DNA of 64,000 bases from Porphyromonas asaccharolytica DSM 20707. Its GTDB lineage: Bacteria; Bacteroidota; Bacteroidia; Bacteroidales; Porphyromonadaceae. How positions within the stretch are numbered: the stretch's first letter is position 1; the number at the start of each line of letters is the position of its first letter. The stretch is taken from positions 1,488,001 through 1,552,000 of the forward strand of contig NC_015501.1 of NCBI RefSeq assembly GCF_000212375.1, written 5' to 3'. This document shows positions 61,301-64,000 of this stretch, piece by piece. Both the position numbers and the translations under genes were made by a program. The notes beneath the pieces were generated by a model. That model was not told where the DNA came from and made no database searches. It saw only the letters and a program-made list of their open reading frames with translations.

Positions 61301-64000
61301 CGACTTTGAGGCGGCCAATATCGAGTATATCGAGTTCTGGATGATGGACCCTTTTATCTATCCCGAGACGGCACCAACGAGTGGCAAGCTCTTCTTCAAC
61401 CTGGGCGAGGTATCGGAGGAGGTGCTGAAGGATGAGAAGAAGTTTTTTGAGAACGGTATGCCGCTCAACGATGATCCCTCGGCAACTATCGAGACAGTCT
61501 GGGGGCGCGTGCCTATTCGTCAGACGGCGGGCTACTCCTTTGACAATGCCGCTGGGGCTCGTAGCAAGCAAGATGTGGGATTCAATGGACTAAGCTCTGA
61601 GCAGGAGAAGGCTTTCCCCGCTTATGCTGACTACCTCTCCGCGATCCGTGGCAAGGTGTCGGGCGAGGTGCTCGAGCAGTGGCAGGGCGATCCTATGAGT
61701 CCGCTGAACGATCCAGCGGGTGATAGCTTCCGCCACTATCGTGACGAGCGGTATGACCAGCTTCAGGCTTCTATCCTCGAGCGCTACAAGTATTACAACG
61801 GAGTCGAGGGCAATAGTGCTGAGGCGACCAATGAGACTGGCTCTTACAGCGTGGCGAGCCGTGTTGTGCCTGATGTGGAGGACATCAACCAGGACAACAC
61901 GCTCAACGAGCAGGAGCGTTACTTCGAGTACGAGCTAGCTCTCTCGCCTGCCGAGATGCAGGTGGGGCGCAACTACATCGTTGATGAGCGTTCGGTCAAT
62001 GTGAAGCTGGCCAACGGCAAGCAAGAGACGGTCAAGTGGTATCAGTTCAAGATCCCCGTACGAGAGCCGACCCGCAGGGTAGGGGGCATAGCCGACCTCA
62101 AGAGTATCCGCTTTATGCGCCTCTACTTGACGCAGTGGGACAAGCCTGTCGTGCTGCGCTTCGGTACCTTCAAGATGGTGCGTGGCGAGTGGCGACAGTA
62201 TGACCGCCCGCTACACGCTCCCTCCGTAACGCCTATATCTAATGGTACGATGGAGGTCAATACGGTCAATATCGAGGAAAATGGTGACCGCAAGCCGATC
62301 AACTACATCCTCCCGCCGGGCGTCTCTCGTAGCGTCAGCCCTAGTCAGGCGCAAGCCATTCGTCAGAACGAGCAGGCACTCAGCCTACGCATCAAGCGAC
62401 TAGCTCCAGGCGATGCACGAGCTGTCTACAAGAATACGGGGCTAGACCTACGTCGCTACAAGCGCATCGAGCTGTTTGTCCATGCCGAGGAGCTTCCCGA
62501 GGAGGGGACACCCACGGGCAATGGCGAGATGACCGCCTTCCTCCGCTTAGGCTCTGACTACACGAACAACTACTACGAGTACAGCGTCCCTCTAGAGCTG
62601 ACCCCCTTCGGCACTTACAGTGACAATGCTAAGGATAGAGAGATGGTGTGGCCACGGGATAACAAGGTGGACTTCCGCTTTGACCTTCTCACGGGACTCA
62701 AGATGCGACGCAACGCTGCGCAGGCTAATGGCGAGACCGACCTCTACACGCCTTACTCGGTGCCCGATGCTGAGCGTCCACGCAACACGATCACCGTGAT
62801 GGGTAATCCCTCGCTGAGCAATGTAAAGACCATCATGATCGGTGTGCGAAACAGTGCTGGGCAGATCAAGAGTGCCGAGATTTGGGTCAATGAGCTACGC
62901 CTGAGCGAGTACCAAGAGCAGGGCGGCTGGGCGACCAATGCCGATCTGCAGGTACAGCTGAGTGACTTAGGCTCGTTTAACGCTCGAGGCTCTTACCGTA
63001 CCGCAGGCTTTGGCGCACTCGATCAGTCACTCGCGCAGAGACAGCTAGAGGATACAGGCTTCCTCAACCTCTCGACGCAGGTGGAGCTCGGTAAGTTTTT
63101 CCCCGAGAAAGCGAAGGTGCGCATACCGCTCTACTACAGCTACCAAGACGAAGTGATCCGTCCGCAGTACAACCCGCTAGACCAAGACCTGCTCCTCACG
63201 GAGGCGCTCGACAATGCCGCCAACGAGTCGGTACGCGACTCCATCAAGACGATGGCGCTGACACGGACACAGGCTCATGCGCTGTCGCTCTCCAACGTGG
63301 GGGTCAACATACAGAGCAAGACCCCGATGCCGTACGACCCAGCCAACTTCACGCTTGGCTACTCGATGTCTTGGGACGAGAAGAACAGCCCCGAGATTGT
63401 CTACGACCGCAATCGTACGTGGCAAGCTACGGTGCAGTATCAGTATACGCCCGTGGTGGCTCCGTGGAAGCCTTTTGCCAAGCTAAAACAAGGCAAAGGC
63501 TCCTCCGAGGCGATCCGCACGGTCTCCTCGACGCTGAGAGGTTACCAGATCAACTACCTCCCCTCACGACTTGCTTTCAACAGCTCCATACTGCGCAACT
63601 ACAGCGAGCATCAGGTGCGCAACCTCATGCCTGGTGGCGGTGCTATGGCTGACTGGTCACTACCTGCTACCTTCGTGCAGAACTTCGTCTGGCAGCGTGC
63701 CGCAAACATTGTCTGGAACCCCACGACCAATCTCAAGCTCTCCTTTAACTCTGGCACCAACGCCCGCATCGTAGAGCCACACGTACAGGTCAATCGTGAG
63801 CTAGCTCCCGACGACTACACGCTATGGCGCGACTCCGTCTGGCAGAGTATACGTAGCTGGGGACTCCCGATGCAGTACAACCAGACTGCCAATGCGACCT
63901 ACACGCTCCCGCTTGCCCTCATACCCTTTATGGACTTCGTCTCAGCCACCGCCACCTATATGGCTTCGTACAATTGGGACCGCGGAGCCTTGACACAGCA
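58377..64000 (+). CDS. sprA: T9SS outer-membrane translocon protein SprA (3' end beyond window)
   Basis: Open from ATG 58377 to the window end (at least 1874 residues; SprA is usually about 2400). After an N-terminal hydrophobic segment (LCAWLALLCALVGVVRLLAM) come the SprA features HEFVYNPATGLYLLVTKVGG, VQASVGTKLNFNLNYNTQATFDFDSKKLKLAYEGEEDDIIKVLEAGNVS, FEYTYQGKVYQVGEFSSD and HSYIDDFETSQSSIDLLNP. It forms the giant barrel through which T9SS cargo crosses the outer membrane. The BspA-like protein at 47.4 kb ends in a type A sorting tail and is a likely client. Confidence 0.95.
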   Translation, partial: MIPRRRILCAWLALLCALVGVVRLLAMPPLSVSATEHPAQPDSLRYPVQPTAPESYEWLEQESAVDLRTPSVVTHEFVYNPATGLYLLVTKVGGKQVGTPIPYTLEQYVAYVERNGVQSYFLERAAQDEKEQEGKGFNPFDFGFELGPAEKIFGPGGVRVRTQGSAEVSMGVKSNATDNPSIPIRSRRHTFFDFDQKIQANVQASVGTKLNFNLNYNTQATFDFDSKKLKLAYEGEEDDIIKVLEAGNVSLQSKNSLIQGGASLFGIHSKLQFGKLDVDFVVSQQEAETKRVSTDRGAQTTPFEFSANQYDENRHFYLGHYFRDHYDKAMSTLPFISSGVKINRIEVWVTNKRGNFDEARNIVAFTDMGEAERVTARGVTTNGSTQGLPANQANSLYNWLLGQPALRQVDQVSQLLEGQLRGGVDYAKIESARRLNANEYRINDQLGTLSLQVRLQPDEVVGVAFEYTYQGKVYQVGEFSSDRSDRTADNLFVKLLKGASMTPTAPYWRFMMRNVYSLGSSVYNLKAEHFKLDVFYRNDSTGTAVPYINEGKVAGQLLTRVLGMDRLDARNEPHPDGVFDFVPGFTVDAERGLVIFTSTEPFGSYLVEQIGDPAIAERYVYREIYDTTMVAAQQVAERDKFILRGEYQAANSGQISLGAMNVTPGSVRVTAGGATLVENVDYTVNYAMGTVTILNEAILNSGTRVDVSLENRGFLNLQRKTVLGLDLNYHFTPDLTLGGTFMYLSEMPLTAKPVMGRESMQNSLWGLNLSWRTESQWLTRILDYIPLLDLTKPSEVALNMEFAHLIPGHYEGRYTKGHSYIDDFETSQSSIDLLNPYAWMLSSTPWHDPADGAADLFPEARMVNDLRYGNRRALLNWFYIDPMLNRAGSSLTPSYLRNNPDMLSNHYSREVRMAELFPYRDENFAQQSYLQTLCLAYYPNERGPYNLNSDQIGSDGKLMNPTENWGGMMRKIDQSDFEAANIEYIEFWMMDPFIYPETAPTSGKLFFNLGEVSEEVLKDEKKFFENGMPLNDDPSATIETVWGRVPIRQTAGYSFDNAAGARSKQDVGFNGLSSEQEKAFPAYADYLSAIRGKVSGEVLEQWQGDPMSPLNDPAGDSFRHYRDERYDQLQASILERYKYYNGVEGNSAEATNETGSYSVASRVVPDVEDINQDNTLNEQERYFEYELALSPAEMQVGRNYIVDERSVNVKLANGKQETVKWYQFKIPVREPTRRVGGIADLKSIRFMRLYLTQWDKPVVLRFGTFKMVRGEWRQYDRPLHAPSVTPISNGTMEVNTVNIEENGDRKPINYILPPGVSRSVSPSQAQAIRQNEQALSLRIKRLAPGDARAVYKNTGLDLRRYKRIELFVHAEELPEEGTPTGNGEMTAFLRLGSDYTNNYYEYSVPLELTPFGTYSDNAKDREMVWPRDNKVDFRFDLLTGLKMRRNAAQANGETDLYTPYSVPDAERPRNTITVMGNPSLSNVKTIMIGVRNSAGQIKSAEIWVNELRLSEYQEQGGWATNADLQVQLSDLGSFNARGSYRTAGFGALDQSLAQRQLEDTGFLNLSTQVELGKFFPEKAKVRIPLYYSYQDEVIRPQYNPLDQDLLLTEALDNAANESVRDSIKTMALTRTQAHALSLSNVGVNIQSKTPMPYDPANFTLGYSMSWDEKNSPEIVYDRNRTWQATVQYQYTPVVAPWKPFAKLKQGKGSSEAIRTVSSTLRGYQINYLPSRLAFNSSILRNYSEHQVRNLMPGGGAMADWSLPATFVQNFVWQRAANIVWNPTTNLKLSFNSGTNARIVEPHVQVNRELAPDDYTLWRDSVWQSIRSWGLPMQYNQTANATYTLPLALIPFMDFVSATATYMASYNWDRGALTQ

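Overview
The window looks like a chromosome segment of a strictly anaerobic Bacteroidota bacterium, most likely an asaccharolytic Porphyromonas. The reasons are an hmuYRSTUV haem-uptake operon, a SprA translocon gene of the type IX secretion system (T9SS), a glutamate-fermentation operon (glutamate mutase and methylaspartate ammonia-lyase), an NfnAB transhydrogenase, a flavodiiron protein, and promoters with the Bacteroidota -7 element TAnnTTTG. No rRNA, tRNA or CRISPR was seen. The one RNA gene recognised is rnpB.

Layout. 1-5.3 kb (+): envelope genes, namely a partial DUF6089-like protein, uppS, bamA and two ompH/skp copies. 5.3-6.1 kb: repeat-rich gap holding a 279-bp MITE. 6.15-12.6 kb (+): glmS-glmL-glmE-mal followed by an AtuA-family (DUF1446)/DUF4387 pair. 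12.9-24.6 kb (-): tgt, a DUF3078 protein, a divergent priA, nfnB-nfnA, a GH13 enzyme, a patatin and a YihY protein. 24.7-25.5 kb: rnpB and a second MITE copy. 25.7-34.9 kb: class I aldolase, RRM protein, cca, an inserted AlbA_2/ATPase gene between direct repeats, glnS, dedA and an L-threonine dehydrogenase-like gene. 35-36.8 kb: an intact IS3-family element. 37-45.8 kb (-): the hmu operon. 46.2-48.9 kb: an AT-rich accessory stretch with a broken tyrosine recombinase, a small secreted protein and a BspA-like surface protein. 49.2-57.3 kb (-): nagB, fprA, lgt, ddh, a zinc peptidase, an MBL-LipB fusion, murB and a SPOR lipoprotein. 57.7-64 kb (+): ruvA and sprA, which runs off the window.

The most unusual structure is a family of intergenic arrays of about 16-nt palindromes repeated every 22 nt. 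It occurs at seven loci. The two palindrome arms change together between units, so symmetry is kept while sequence drifts. Two arrays lie inside 279-bp elements with 26-bp terminal inverted repeats and 8-bp target duplications. The IS3 element sits inside another array and splits one repeat unit, and a 70-bp remnant made only of the two IS ends abuts a further array.

Other points of note: a PriA that has lost nearly all helicase motifs but kept its zinc cysteines; a CobN-like HmuS that appears anchored outside the cytoplasm and carries a Met/Gly/His-rich insert; a HmuY whose second haem ligand seems changed; a Tgt without the usual zinc cysteines; and an orphan DUF1446/DUF4387 pair placed where a mesaconase would be expected.
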